A DNA stretch of 64,000 nucleotides from Neoarius graeffei (lineage: Eukaryota > Chordata > Actinopteri > Siluriformes > Ariidae): positions 8,604,793-8,668,792 of the forward strand of contig NC_083570.1 of NCBI RefSeq assembly GCF_027579695.1. The letters are read 5' to 3'. Positions within the stretch are counted from its first letter, which is position 1. Each line of letters opens with the position of its first letter. The notes beneath the pieces are model-generated. The model was not told where the DNA came from. It did not search any database and saw nothing but the letters and a program-made list of their open reading frames with translations. Positions 1-10,977 of this stretch are shown piece after piece. The position numbers were made by a program, and so were the translations under genes.

Positions 1-90
1 AATGTCAAAACGAGTGGTCACGTTGAAAGACCTTTGGACGAAAAAAGAAAACAAAACGAAGACACAGAAGTGACACAGAAGTGAGTATTA

Positions 91-467
91 TCTCATCTCA
101 TCTCATTATCTGTAGCCGCTTTATCCTTCTACAGGGTCGCAGGCAAGCTGGAGCCTATCCCAGCTGACTACGGGCGAAAGGCGGGGTACACCCTGGACAA
201 GTCGCCAGGTCATCACAGGGCTGACACATAGACACAGACAACCATTCACACTCACATTCACACCTACAGTCAATTTAGAGTCACCAGTTAACCTAACCTG
301 CATGTCTTTGGACTGTGGGGGAAACCGGAGCACCCGGAGGAAACCCACGCAGACACGGGGAGAACATGCAAACTCCACACAGAAAGGCCCTCGCCGGCCA
401 CGGGGCTCGAACCCGGACCTTCTTGCTGTGAGGCGACAGCGCTAACCACTACACCACCGTGCCGCCT
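91..467 (-). mobile_element. Mermaid-like V-SINE, full length
   Basis: tRNA-derived SINE in reverse orientation. The tRNA-like head with box A (TGGTGTAGTGGTTAGCGC) and box B (GGTTCGAGCCCC-like) lies at the right end, followed leftward by the conserved V-SINE central domain and a GATGAG-repeat tail. It is flanked by a perfect 13-bp target duplication, GAAGTGAGTATTA, at 78-90 and 468-480. Reading frames inside it are meaningless. Confidence 0.93.
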
Positions 468-480
468 GAAGTGAGTATTA

Positions 481-1045
481 TGTTATTAATCATATTCAAA
501 TAGTAAAGGTGCTTAGTTGATATATAAGACATATATAAGTTTGTGTACAAATATGATCTTAGAGTAATTATGACAGTGTGAAGACATACTAAGTCATTTG
601 ATTCTGACTGATAATGGCTTTTGAAGTTTGAATTTGATATTATTTTCCTAATGCCAATATACAATTAGTCTGATAATGTTTGGTATCATGCAAGTTTTAT
701 TTAAAAAAAATATTATGAAATATATTTAAACTGTTCTTGTGTAATTGTAGGTACTGTAAGATTGTAAATGATGGGGATTATATACTTCTTAGGAAGTCTG
801 AATTTTGAGATTATCTCCAGTCATTTATGTCAAAATCTAGTTTAAACATAGGCAGATTGTTTAATGTTTTTCACTTTCATGAAAGGTGGTCTGAACAAAA
901 CAAATATGATAGCATTTTTAAATATCTGATAGTGATTTTATTTTATTCAGAAAGTCAGATTTTTCATCTTATTATTAATTAACAGTGGCAAGACTACATG
1001 GATTTTAGACTTAACTGTATCAAATGATGTAATATTAACCTAGTC
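481..1045. other. AT-rich spacer, no feature seen
   Basis: AT-rich sequence between two SINEs. I see no long reading frame, RNA gene or repeat structure in it. Confidence 0.6.
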
Positions 1046-1349
1046 ATATTTGAAATGCGGGGCAGCACGGTGGTGTAGTGGTTAGCGCTGTCGCCTCACA
1101 GCAAGAAGGTCCGGGTTTGAGCCCCGTGGCCGGCGAGGGCCTTTCTGTGTGGAGTTTGCATGTTCTCCCCGTGGGTATCCTCTGGGTGCTCCGGTTTCCC
1201 CCACAGTCCAAAGACATGCAGGTTAGGTTAACTGGAGACTCTAAATGGAGCACTTGCATGTGACGTCACAGCCGATTCAGATTGTGACAGACGCCATCTT
1301 GTCGGTCAAACACCATATTTCCGCCTTCTACTTCTGGTTCTACTTCTGC

Positions 1350-1890
1350 TTCTACCTTTTCTTCTGGAAAACCCTACTATATACAATTCTACTACAACGG
1401 CTGCAAGCTCTCCCTACCTGTGCACGGTTTTTATGTTTTTTGTGTGTATTTTTGCATGTTGTTCGTCTGTACCGGACTTCAATATCCACTACAACCGTAT
1501 GGACTTACTGGACATTGGTTTCCAGCAGAAAATGACGGTTTGTAGCGATTTCCATCGCATGCACAACATTCCGGACGAGATAGTGAGACCAGCGGGGTCT
1601 CCGTGGATTGTTATCGGAAGCAAAGCGAAGGAGGCAGCGCCGGGAGCGGAAGCAAAAGCGAGGCTGCAGAGCCGGTGTTCTGTAAATTTATCCTACCTCT
1701 TGGATTTGTTCTACCAAGCCTACTGCGCATGCGCGAAATCCAGGAGGGTACACCGGCCTGTTGACTAAGCTCAGAAAACAGCCACTCAAACCTCCACTGC
1801 TAAGCCTCTACCTCTCCAACGCCAGATCCATGGTAAACAAGACGGACGATTTGGAATTACAGCTGGAATTACCTTATTCTATTCTATAAT
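1350..1890 (+). pseudogene. 5' fragment of a CR1/L2-like LINE ORF
   Basis: A forward coding remnant covers the beginning of a non-LTR retrotransposon ORF. In one frame it shows the patch FHRMHNIPDEIVRPAGSPW (about 1550-1608). In another it shows the basic stretch and the endonuclease entry SLYLSNARSMVNK (about 1800-1840). Frame changes and an early end show it is dead. Only the 5' end of the LINE is present, the reverse of the usual 5' truncation, so the rest was probably lost by deletion or during capture by the surrounding DNA transposon. The clade is judged from memory of fish elements. Confidence 0.55.
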
Positions 1891-1909
1891 CGGCTGGTCA
1901 GTGCTATAC

Positions 1910-2260
1910 TCAATACTTAAGTGACTTACCCATCCAATGAGGATTATTTTCTTGTTTACAAGATGCCACATCTGAGTCGCTGACAAATCCTGAATTTCTG
2001 TAAAGATAACTGTGCAGAGATTTATAAGCACGCAGTGCTTCACCACTGAACAGCGAGGGAAAGTTAATGAGGTAATTATACATGTCTGGGTATTCCGCTG
2101 GCAGTTCAAAATCCACTGACACGGTCGTGAAAACTCCGTCCGGTAAGCCATAAGGGTCACTAATCTGTAGATCGTTTATTTTAGACATATATCTAGTTAT
2201 CTGTTCATTAGAAAAATGAGCCGTGTAGTCCGTCGGTTGAAATTGATCCATTCTGTACAC
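1910..2260 (-). pseudogene. YqaJ/ISL2EU-type transposon protein, N-terminal fragment
   Basis: A 116-codon reverse frame contains YNYLINFPSLFSGEALRAYK and then KSLHSYLYRNSGFVSD. This matches the conserved N-terminal block of multi-copy fish proteins that carry a SWIM zinc finger and a YqaJ nuclease domain. A divergent relative of the same block (NPSPYTGIDLKAYKSLHTYK) lies at about 13250. Only the N-terminal part is present; no nuclease motifs follow. The family assignment is inference; the similarity between the two fragments is seen directly. Confidence 0.5.
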
Positions 2261-2534
2261 GAGTGCAGCAGTATTCAGCTGTGTTTTTTACCGACAAGAT
2301 GGCGGCTGTGTACTTTCCGGTCACGTGACTGCAAGATCTCTATTGACCGTAGGTGTGAATGTGAGTGTGAATGGTTGTCTGTGTCTATGTGTCAGCCCTG
2401 TGATGACCTGGCGACTTGTCCAGGGTGTACCCCGCCTTTCGCCCGTAGTCAGCTGGGATAGGCTCCAGCTTGCCTGCGACCCTGTAGAACAGGATAAAGC
2501 GGCTACAGATGATGAGATGAGATATTTGAAATGC

Positions 2535-2841
2535 AACATTATACTACTGGTGGTCAAATTGGTAAAAATAGGCGTGTCACATGATTTATAGTAAAACAGT
2601 AACCTAGTCATATAACAGAAAACTAGTCATATTTGTAAGGTTTTGCAGTATATAATTCTTCATATAGTTTTTGATCTAAAATCTTTACATTTTTAAAGTT
2701 CAGATCTGATCATAATGTTTGTGCAAATATACTATAAACTGTGGATAAGGGTTTGCTGATATGGCTTTCATATCACTGTATTAAAGGATATGTATAGTGC
2801 CATAATTATGATATTCTATAGATTAACATCTGATATGAATG
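2535..2841. other. AT-rich spacer, no feature seen
   Basis: Short AT-rich stretch between a SINE and a hAT element, with nothing recognisable. Confidence 0.5.
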
Positions 2842-3107
2842 TTTGTTACCATACCTGTCAACCCTCCTGTTTTTCCCGGGAAATCCCTTATTTTGACTTA
2901 TTTCCCGCTGTCTTCCCGTTTTTTTATTTTCCCGAAAATATCCTGTATATTCACATTATAAAAAAGTCGGTAGGTCCAGAATTCATGACGCGCCTCTGAC
3001 AGGAGTTTACAGCAGGAAGTCGGGGCATGAATTCACGTCCCCGCCCTCTCAGGCATCAGTAATTACAGAACTACGTCCGGAGGCGAGGCTGAACAAGTGA
3101 TTAGGTC

Positions 3108-3199
3108 CAGTGTTGCCAGATTGGGCGGTTTCAAGTGCATTTTGGCGGGTTTTGAACATATTTTGGGCTGGAAAACGTCAGCGGTATCTGGCAGCACTG
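3108..3199 (+). mobile_element. 92-bp hAT MITE
   Basis: A tiny element with inverted ends CAGTGTTGCCAGAT / ATCTGGCAGCACTG (one mismatch). It is flanked by a perfect 8-bp duplication, ATTAGGTC (3100-3107 and 3200-3207). The same sequence occurs at 44105-44195, and a degraded copy at about 41048-41157. Confidence 0.88.
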
Positions 3200-3217
3200 A
3201 TTAGGTCTGAGGTGAAG

Positions 3218-3360
3218 ATGGCGATGCTAATAGCTAAGAAAAACATTAGCCTCTCTTTCTTTGATGATTTCAACAAGTGCGTGGCTGGAATGTTCCCAGA
3301 CTCTTCCATCGCAAAGAAATTTTCCATGGGGAAAACGAAAGCCTCCCAAATAATCAAAGG
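3218..3360 (+). pseudogene. hAT transposase first-exon remnant
   Basis: This exon-like frame begins ATGGCGATGCTA and encodes KNISLSFFDDFNKCVAGMF and then FSMGKTKASQIIK. It ends at a good splice donor (AAAG/GTAAGC at about 3360). Fish hAT proteins often begin with a comparable block. No downstream transposase exons are recognisable before the next insertion, so the copy is non-autonomous. It could instead be a captured host exon; I consider that less likely because it lies within hAT termini. Confidence 0.4.
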
Positions 3361-3495
3361 TAAGCTACACATGTTTACATTAAGTATGTCCTGGCTAAGA
3401 CCTCATAAATAGCCTAGTGTAAACTAATTGGTGTATTAACTGTTTTATCCACTCATTGTCTATTTTATTTTCTATCTGAAACTTACACATTTTAA

Positions 3496-4218
3496 GGCCA
3501 AGTTTACATTAGACCGTATCTGTCTCGTTTTCTTCGCGGATGCACTGTCTGTTTACATTAAAACGCCTGGAAACGCCGGGAAACGGGAATCCGCCAGGGT
3601 CCACGTATTCAATCCAGATCGTGTCTGGTCCGGTGCTGTGTAAACATTGAGAATACGCGGATACGCTGTGCTGAGCTCTAGCTGGCGTCGTCATTGGACA
3701 ACGTCACTGTGACATCCACCTTCCTGATTCGCTGGCGTTGGTCATGTGACGCGACTGCTGAAAAACGGCGTGGACTTCCGCCTTGTATCACCTTTCATTA
3801 AAGAGTCTAAAAGTATGAAAATACTGCAAATACTGATGCAAATACTGCCCACTGTGTAGTTATGATGGTCTTTAGGCTTGCCATCCTTCCACTTGCAAGT
3901 GGTAAGTGATATGCGCTGGGATCACACACACAGCGGCTCAGTCCCGAATCACTGCTCGTGCGCTTCACTCGCGCGCTCTGTGAGCTGCGCAAGGCCGGAG
4001 TGCGCACCCTCCAGAGGGCACTCGCTGTTCAGGGCGGAGTGATTTGGAGCGCAGCCGCTGAGGAGGAAGCGATGAGCCGCACTGACACATTTCAACTTGC
4101 GTGCCGAATTAGTCATGTGATTAGCGTATCCGTGTATTGGCGTTGCTGTGTGCACGCGAATCGTTTTTAAAAACGTTAATCTGATGATCCGCTGATACGG
4201 TCTAATGTAAACCCCACC
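3496..4218. mobile_element. Harbinger-like non-autonomous element
   Basis: Inverted ends share GTTTACATTAGACCGTATC (left GGCCAAG.., right GGTGGGG.. in reverse) and are flanked by TAA at 3493-3495 and 4219-4221. A 3-bp TAA/TTA duplication is characteristic of PIF/Harbinger elements. The interior has no transposase. Confidence 0.75.
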
Positions 4219-4279
4219 TAAATCACTCTTGGTTTAATATCTTCAGGGTTTTTTCTAGAAAAATTTAGTATGAGGGCGC

Positions 4280-4498
4280 TCACCATGGCGAGGGAGCAAA
4301 GCGGGGGGGGGGAGATGGTGCCGATTGTCCGTCCCCCGCCATGCAAAGCCTTTGAAAAATGCTCCAATGGGACATTCTGAGGCTATCTGAGAGAGAAATT
4401 GTAGCAAATTGTCTGTCAACATTGAAAAAGAAAGAAGTAATCATCTTCTGCCCCGGACAGTCTTTGGCTTTCTTCCGCTTCGTGCCGCGGGATGACAT
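4280..4498 (-). pseudogene. hAT transposase N-terminal remnant
   Basis: The reverse frame from the ATG at 4498 reads MSSRGTKRKKAKDCPGQKM and then ITSFFFNV. This basic start followed by a SFF motif is shared with other fish hAT proteins and with the exon at 19567 in this window. It decays into low-similarity sequence before the element end. Non-functional fragment. Confidence 0.4.
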
Positions 4499-4756
4499 CT
4501 TTAAATGCCCAAGTGTCAACAAAAACAACTCGCGAACTACTTCTGTCAAAAGCTCCCGCGCCGGTGGGTGAAAGGTCATTCAGTCTCGAGAAATCTCGCT
4601 CTACAAGTCAGCTGACCTTGTATGTAACCCATGTCAAATCTCGCGAGAGCAGCCGCGACAAGTAAACAACTAAACAACATGGCGCCTCAGTCTGGAAAAC
4701 GCCAATTCGGATTGTTTTTGCACCGTCTGGCGGTGTATCTACTATGATTGGAATAT

Positions 4757-5133
4757 CTCATCTCATCTCATTATCTGTAGCCGCTTTATCCTTCTACAGG
4801 GTCGCAGGCAAGCTGGAGCCTATCCCAGCTGACTACGGGCGAAAGGCGGGGTACACCCTGGACAAGTCGCCAGGTCATCACAGGGCTGACACACAGACAC
4901 AGACAACCATTCACACTCACATTCACACCTACGCTCAATTTAGAGTCACCAGTTAACCTAACCTGCATGTCTTTGGACTGTGGGGGAAACCGGAGCACCC
5001 GGAGGAAACCCACGCGGACACGGGGAGAACATGCAAACTCCACACAGAAAGGCCCTCGCCGGCCCCGGGGCTCGAACCCAGGACCTTCTTGCTGTGAGGC
5101 GACAGCGCTAACCACTACACCACCGTGCCGCCC
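4757..5133 (-). mobile_element. Mermaid-like V-SINE, full length
   Basis: Reverse-oriented complete SINE with tRNA head at the right and GATGAG tail at the left. The 11-bp target duplication GATTGGAATAT lies at 4746-4756 and 5134-5144. It interrupts the surrounding hAT5-like element. Confidence 0.92.
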
Positions 5134-5304
5134 GATTGGAATATATTTGGAGCAATTATAACGTATTTGATGATCAGACACATTGTCACGTAGTGTTGCT
5201 GGGATGTTTTCACGGAGTCGGTAAGGGGGCGCACGCCGAGAGTAAGAGGGCACAGCGCCCCTGTTCCCCCGTTTAGACGAAAGCCTGATCTTGTCTCTTT
5301 ATTA

Positions 5305-5332
5305 CTCTATCTATCTATCTATCTATCTATCT
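5305..5332 (+). repeat. (CTAT)n microsatellite
   Basis: Seven consecutive CTAT units. Confidence 0.95.
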
Positions 5333-5738
5333 AGTGTTCCGAGGCCATGATTATGGTAAAACCATAATAAATTGCAATGGAATTGAATTTATTGACTGGT
5401 TATATAATTACCTTTCTTATTTTAACATAAGTTACGTATTTTAGCCCTTAATTTGGGAAATAACTGGTACCACTGAAAGCAAATAAAAATAAATGTATAG
5501 TTTATTCACAAATGCACTCTATAAACCATAAGCATATTGAGTTTGGGTCTTGGCTATCACCAACATGCACCAGAGTCCAGGAAATCACAAATACTAGATA
5601 GAAAATTGCCCCCCATTCAACTACACACCCACTTTTGGTGAAGGGTATGACTTTCCGAAATTTTCCCTTATTTTGAGTTAAAAATCTGGGAAATATCCCT
5701 TTTTTTCAAACCTCAAAGTTGACAGGTATGCTTGTTAC

Positions 5739-6679
5739 ATGTATTTAGTTGTATTAATAAAACTGTTCTGTTTATAGATGTACTCTTGAAAATATCCACC
5801 AGTGTATTACTTATTTTTCTGTCCCCACTAACTGGAGCAAATGAGGGATATTTTTTACCCATGTTAATATTTTCTGTCCCCTATTTTCAAATTCCTAGAT
5901 TAGGCTCTGTTACTGCAACACGAGTATAAATTCAGCTCCCTACATTTACATTCTAGGACGTTTACATATTATTATTATTATTATTATTTACACCATCACA
6001 ATAAGACTAATTTCGCGTCTGAGTTTTGTTAGCAATGTTAGCATTCCGCGCTACATGGCTAAATAACACAAAAACAAACCGGAGCACACACCACCACATC
6101 CTCGAATATGCTCTGAAGCTGAGTTTCCATCGGAACCGCCATTATTTACAGCTTTACACTCCACAAAAGTGTGCAGTAACTTTAAATGTTGACTGCTTCC
6201 ATTTCGTTAGCATGAATCTGCAGTAGCGTTATGATGCACTCAGCGCACCCGCAATCTGGAAAGTCCCGCCTCCTGTGCTACTATTGATTAATTTCACTGT
6301 CTGTAGGGCGAATCCGAAATAGTGACCAATCATAGCAGTGTTTCTAGACAGCACCAGCCTATTAAATCAGAGAAGGCGGGACGTATTGTTGTAATACGGG
6401 TAGAGAAGAAATGGAATCGAATCGGTTGTCCGTGTGCCGCCACCGGAAGTGAGTGCACTTAACAAAATAGGCCGGCATAAAACACATGCTGAAATGTTGG
6501 TTCCTGAGCATTAGATTGGATAAGATTTCATATTGTTAATCAGTCTACGTTTATAAATGTTATTATTTTTTAATAATACTATGACTCCGTGTGTCTAATG
6601 TGAGAAATTTAATATAGTTAATCTACATTTCAGAATATTTCTTTTTTTGGGGGGTGAGGGGTTTAATCCATACTTAGAC
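5739..6679. other. Unassigned sequence
   Basis: No convincing gene. It contains a short ATT microsatellite (about 5967-5990) and a GC-richer patch at about 6020-6450 that might be an old transposon. I could not define ends for it. Confidence 0.4.
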
Positions 6680-6784
6680 GAAAAAAGTGAAACAATTAAC
6701 AGATTGATAATAAATTGATTCATTATTGATTGTTAATGATTGATAATCAGAAATCTCCAGCTTGGATCGAAAGAGGTCAAAAGG

Positions 6785-7612
6785 GACTCACTGAACTCAC
6801 TGACTCTGACTGACTCATTCTGACTCCTGACTCATTTGGATTCATTCTGACTCCTGATTTATTCTGACTCTTGATTCATTTGGATTCATTCTGACTCCTG
6901 AATCATTTGGGCTCCTGACTCATTTGGACTCATTCTGACTTCTGACTCATTCTGACTCCTGACTCATTTGGACTCCTGACTCATTTGGACTCATTCTGAC
7001 TCCTGGCTCATTCTGACTCCTGACTGATTTGGACTTCTGACTCATTTGGACTCATTCTGACCCTTGAATCATTCTGCCTCCTGACTCATTTGAACTCATT
7101 CTGACCCCTCTGACTCCTGGCTCATTTGGATTCATTCTGACTCCTGACTCATTTGGACTCATTCTGACTCCTGATTCATTTGGATTCCCCCGACTCCTGA
7201 TTTATTCTGACTTTTGATTCATTTGGACTTGTTCCGACTCCGGACTCATTCTGACTCCGGACTCATTGTGACTCCTTACTCATTTGGATTCCTGACTCAT
7301 TTGGATTCATTCTGACCCCTGGCTCATTTGGATTCATTCTGACTCCTGGCTCATTCTGACTCCTCACTCATACTTATTCTGACTCCTGACTCATTTGGAC
7401 TCATTCTGACTCCTGATTTATTCTGACTCTTGATTCATTTGGACTCATTCTGACTCCTAAATCATTTGGACTCATTCTGACTCCTGAATCATTCTGACTC
7501 CTGAATCATTTGGATTCATTCTGACTCCTGAATCATTCTGACTCCTGACTCATTTGGACTCATTCTGACTCCTGATTTATTCTGACTCCTGACTCATTTA
7601 GACTCATTCTTT
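6785..7612 (+). repeat. Degenerate minisatellite, TCTGACTCCTGACTCATT type
   Basis: About 830 bp of imperfect 14-18-bp units built from ATTCTGACTCCTGACTC and ATTTGGACTC variants. Non-coding, with no transposon ends at its edges. Confidence 0.92.
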
Positions 7613-8336
7613 TTTGTAGCATCTGTTGATCAGATCATGTCTTCAAAAAGACAGAAATAATCCCCGGATTCATTGATTCATTTATTGATTAATTTCAGAA
7701 CGAAGAGATTTTCAGAAGCAGGATGTTATTCAGCTAAACTTTGCTACGAGCCTCCACTTCTGCACAGATGCATGGAGTCAAAGCCACAGCTGTCACTCTG
7801 AAGCAGTCTCATTTTGAAATGTCCTCATGTCACAGCGGTTTGTCTGAACACATTCTGTTAGAGGAAGTCGTGTGGAGAGCTCCTGACCAAATATTTGTAA
7901 AGGTTTCAAGGGGGAAATGTGAGACGAGGAAATAAATGAACCTTCACATGACCGTGTTTGTGCAGTAAAGTAGCACCAACACCACAGAAGTGAATGTTTT
8001 CGTGCAAGGATCCTGGATCAATAACCATAAATGCAGAAGGGTCAGATATGGAACATTAATTGAGAGGGATCAGTACACTGGACCTGCAGAATAACATCCT
8101 TTGTGCTACAAAGAAATGTTTACAACACATAACAAGACCAAGACTGAAAAAAATAGAATTTACTAGGATTGAAGTAAAAACAAACAAAAGACAAATTAAT
8201 AAATATAATATAAAGCATATAAAGAGAAAGGTGCCGATATGTGGAGGTGTTTGTGCAGTACAGTGCTATACAACATCCAGCTGAGGTGGTTACAGTGAAT
8301 GGAAAAAGAAAGTTTGCGAACCTGACGAGAAATTAA
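7613..8336. other. Unassigned sequence inside the first duplication unit
   Basis: No gene recognised. Short frames at 7741 and 8060 lack homology or splice context. Confidence 0.4.
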
Positions 8337-8530
8337 TTCATTTCAATTCAATTTTATTTGTATTGCACTTTTAACAGTGGATCTTGTCACAAAGCAGCTT
8401 GACAAAAAATATAAATTCTGGATATGAATTTAAAATTTATTCCGAAAGAGCGAGCCAGAGGTGACGGAGGCAAGGAAAAACTCCCTGAGACATCATGAGG
8501 AAGAAACCTGGGGAAGACTCAGACTCAAAA
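8337..8530 (+). repeat. Dispersed fish repeat fragment
   Basis: The segment beginning TTCAATTCAATTTTATTTGT and running through AAGGAAAAACTCCCTGAGA resembles a very common dispersed repeat of fish genomes. Class unknown to me; identified from memory of the motif only. Confidence 0.5.
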
Positions 8531-8817
8531 GAGAACCCATAATCATCTGGGTGACATTGGAGTGACATCGTTTGGTTATAAATCATTTCCCTGATATAAC
8601 TGTGTGTGACAGTATTTGGTTGAAATAAGTGCAATTATGTAACAAGGATATTCATTATAGTTTTAACAGGAAGTGTATTTCAGTAATGTTTGCATGAAAA
8701 AATTGAAACAATTAATAGATTAATAATAAATTGATTAATTATCAATTACTAATGATTGATAATCAGAAATCTCCAGCTTGGGTTGAATAAGGTCAAAAGG
8801 GACTCACTGAACTCACT

Positions 8818-9485
8818 GACTCTGACTGACACATTCCTACTCCTGACTCATTCATTTGGACTCATTCTGACTTCTGACTCATTCTGACTCCTGACTCATT
8901 CATTCGGACTCATTTTGACTCCTGACTCATTTGGACTCCTGATTCATTCCAGCTCGTTCTGACTCCTGACTCATTCCGGCTCCTGACTCATTTGAAATCC
9001 TGACTCATTCTGACTCCTGACTCATTTCTACTCATTCTGACTCCTGACTCATTCCGACTCCTGACTCATTCCGACTCATTCTGACTCCTGACTCATTCTG
9101 ACTCCTGACTCATTCATTTGGACTCATTTGGACTCCTGATTCATTCCAACTCATTCCGGCTCCTGACTCATTCTGACTCCTGACTCATTTCTACTCATTC
9201 TGACTCCTGACTCATTCTGACTCCTGACTCATTTCGACTCATTCTGACTCCTGACTCATTTCAACTCATTCCGACTCCTGACTTATTCCAACTCATTCTG
9301 GCTCCTGAATCATTTGGACTCCTGACTCATTTCAACTCATTCCATCTCCCGACTCATTCTAACTCATTTGGACTCCTGACTCATTTCAACTCTTGACTCA
9401 TTCTGACTCCTGACTCATTCCGACTAATTCGGACTCCTGACTCATTCCAACTCCTGACCCCTGACTCTTTCTGACTCCTGACTCA
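8818..9485 (+). repeat. Second minisatellite array of the duplication
   Basis: Same CTGACTCCTGACTCATT unit family as the array at 6785, with more ATTCCGACTC variants. About 670 bp. Confidence 0.92.
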
Positions 9486-9834
9486 AAAAGGAACCCATAA
9501 TCATCTGGGTGACATTGGAGTGACATCGTGTGATTATAAATCATTTCCCTTCTATAACTGTGTGCGAAACTATTTGGTCAAAATCAGTGCAATTGTGTAA
9601 CCAGGATATTCATTACAGTTTTAACAGGAAGTGTATTTGAATTGAAGTATTTAACAGGAAGTGTAAGTGTATTAAAGTTAGCAGCTGTTCACTGATGGAG
9701 ACTTGAGTGCAAGACTGTTCGTATCAGTTACAGTCCAAAGCCATGGATATGGTTCCTGAGTGTTGTTATATACAGTATTAAAAAAAAAAAATCTAAGCGT
9801 AATGTGGATGGATTCCAAGTTTCAAAAAACTGTT

Positions 9835-10275
9835 GCTGGTTAAAACCGAGCCACTAACAAGTCGTTCAACCAAATAAAATGGTTAAAGAAGAACAAAGTT
9901 AATGTTTTGGAATGGCCAAGTCAAAGTCTTATTGGACCTTGAGCCAACAGAAATGTTGCGTGAGCAGTTCATGAGTATGAAGAAACCCACCAAGGTCCAG
10001 AGGGACAGGCTGAAACTCATCCAAGTTCATGTTCAGGATCTGATCAACAGATACTACAAACGTTTATCTGCAGTTATCAGAATCTGAAAGCAAAGCTGCA
10101 CATACTTCTATGTAAACTAAATAAATAACCAAGTGTAATATTTTGGTCTTTCTTTCTTTAATTGGGTTCTCTTTATCTTCTTTGAGGACTCGTGTGAAGA
10201 TCTGATGATGTTTCAGGTCATGATTCTATTTGAAAAGAGTTCACACACAGTTTCAGGCCCCGCTGTAGGCTGTAC
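9835..10275 (+). mobile_element. Decayed Tc1 fragment (family A, 3' part)
   Basis: The sequence matches the C-terminal end of the Tc1 transposase found intact-frame at 28831: [10 protein letters not shown]-like codons at about 9898-9930, and ACAAACGTTTATCTGCAGTTAT for the last residues. The family A terminal-repeat sequence follows (GTTCTCTTTATCTTCTTTGA) to about 10270. Many indels; dead. Confidence 0.7.
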
Positions 10276-10910
10276 TCTTTCTTTCCATTTCCATTCCTGA
10301 CTCACCTGCGACTGGAAGTTGCTGCACAACTGTTTGGATGATTATTTTACTGGATTTATGGATTATATTTTTAGAATATTGATCTATGATCTATTTTTGC
10401 ATTGATGCACAAGAAACGTCTGCTGTCTGGGTTTAATTTTGTTCAGGAGAAAACGGTAAAAGGAAAAAAATAACACAAACACAATAACTGATATGACACA
10501 TGACGTGGTTTAAAGGTGTCTGAGATAAAAGTGCAGCTTAATAATGACTAAACTATTCAGAAAATGGGGGAAGTCCCGCTCGGTCTGCATGTGTGCCGTG
10601 TACTTCCTCATAACCTGCTTGTTAGAGCTCTAGTTCTCACCCAAAGTGTTCACAGGTCAGATGTTTATCTGTGTGTTCTGATCAGAAGCTCGAGGCTGCA
10701 TTTGGAATTTCAGTATTTGAATGCAAAATCAAAATATTTGAAAATCTGTTTTTATTCCTCCACCTACAAGCTCCATCGTCCATCCAGACCCTGCTCCTGT
10801 TCTCTTTTCACGAATGGACTTTTACCCTTTTTTATTTGATCTTAAAGATAGAAATACTGACATTGATTTGTTTTTTCTTACAATCCCACCATTTAAGTGA
10901 CAGTAAATTT
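10276..10910. other. Unassigned sequence
   Basis: No gene or repeat identified. Frames at 10564-10967 show no recognisable protein. Confidence 0.4.
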
Positions 10911-10977
10911 ACAGTGGTGCTTGAAAGTTTGCGAGCCCTTCTATATTTCTGCATAAATATGACCTAAAACATCATCA

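Larger units (their letters stand above)
1247..2340. mobile_element. ISL2EU-like DNA transposon derivative inserted in a SINE
   Basis: The insert within the SINE is flanked by a 2-bp AT duplication. Its ends are imperfect inverted repeats: GGAGCACTTGCATGTGAC on the left, and an end that reads AGAGATCTTGCAGTCACGTGAC-like in reverse (about 60-70 percent match). It holds a reverse-strand fragment of a YqaJ-type transposon protein (1910-2260) and a forward LINE fragment. The left end (TTGCATGTGACGTCACAGCCG-like) is nearly repeated at 63574, next to a THAP fragment. Known ISL2EU (IS4EU) transposons carry a transposase and a YqaJ-nuclease protein and make 2-bp duplications; the assignment is inference. 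Confidence 0.6.
1059..2521 (+). mobile_element. Mermaid-like V-SINE split by a later insertion
   Basis: The SINE head and central domain occupy 1059-1246 and the tail 2343-2521. The two halves join exactly at the SINE consensus position CTAAAT/TGACCG. A perfect 13-bp target duplication, ATATTTGAAATGC, sits at 1046-1058 and 2522-2534. It therefore brackets both halves and proves that the middle 1.1 kb arrived after the SINE. Confidence 0.93.
4244..5287 (-). mobile_element. hAT element with 5-bp duplication (hAT5-like)
   Basis: The termini are CAGGGTTTTTTCTAGA and, in reverse, CAGGCTTTCGTCTAAA. They are flanked by the direct repeat ATCTT (4239-4243 and 5288-5292). A reverse-strand exon starting at 4498 and a complete SINE (4757-5133) lie inside. 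A 5-bp duplication is known for the hAT5 group; the class is inferred from CAGG ends plus this repeat. Confidence 0.62.
2850..5730 (+). mobile_element. hAT transposon (outer element of a nest)
   Basis: The ends begin CATACCTGTCAAC in inverted orientation. The flanks carry an 8-bp duplication with one mismatch (TTTGTTAC at 2842-2849, CTTGTTAC at 5731-5738), the hAT signature. Subterminal sequence (CCCTTATTTTGA and its complement) is also inverted. Inside are a hAT-like exon, a 92-bp MITE, a Harbinger-like element and another hAT carrying a SINE, so about half the length is younger insertions. Confidence 0.8.
6680..9660 (+). repeat. Tandem segmental duplication of a minisatellite-bearing unit
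   Basis: The lead-in at 6685-6820 is repeated at 8700-8830 (both include AATCAGAAATCTCCAGCTTG and GGTCAAAAGGGACTCACTGA). The exit sequence at 8525-8690 is repeated at 9483-9650 (both include CCCATAATCATCTGGGTGAC). Unit one is about 2.0 kb. Unit two is about 1 kb because it lacks the sequence between the array and the exit. Confidence 0.8.

Noticed and set aside
441-467. tRNA gene-like box A and box B
   Set aside because: Belongs to the tRNA-derived head of a SINE; no cloverleaf or anticodon arm of a working tRNA.
4786-5253. Reverse 155-codon frame repeated at several other places with nearly the same protein
   Set aside because: It is the translation of the SINE, which happens to lack stops; not a gene family.
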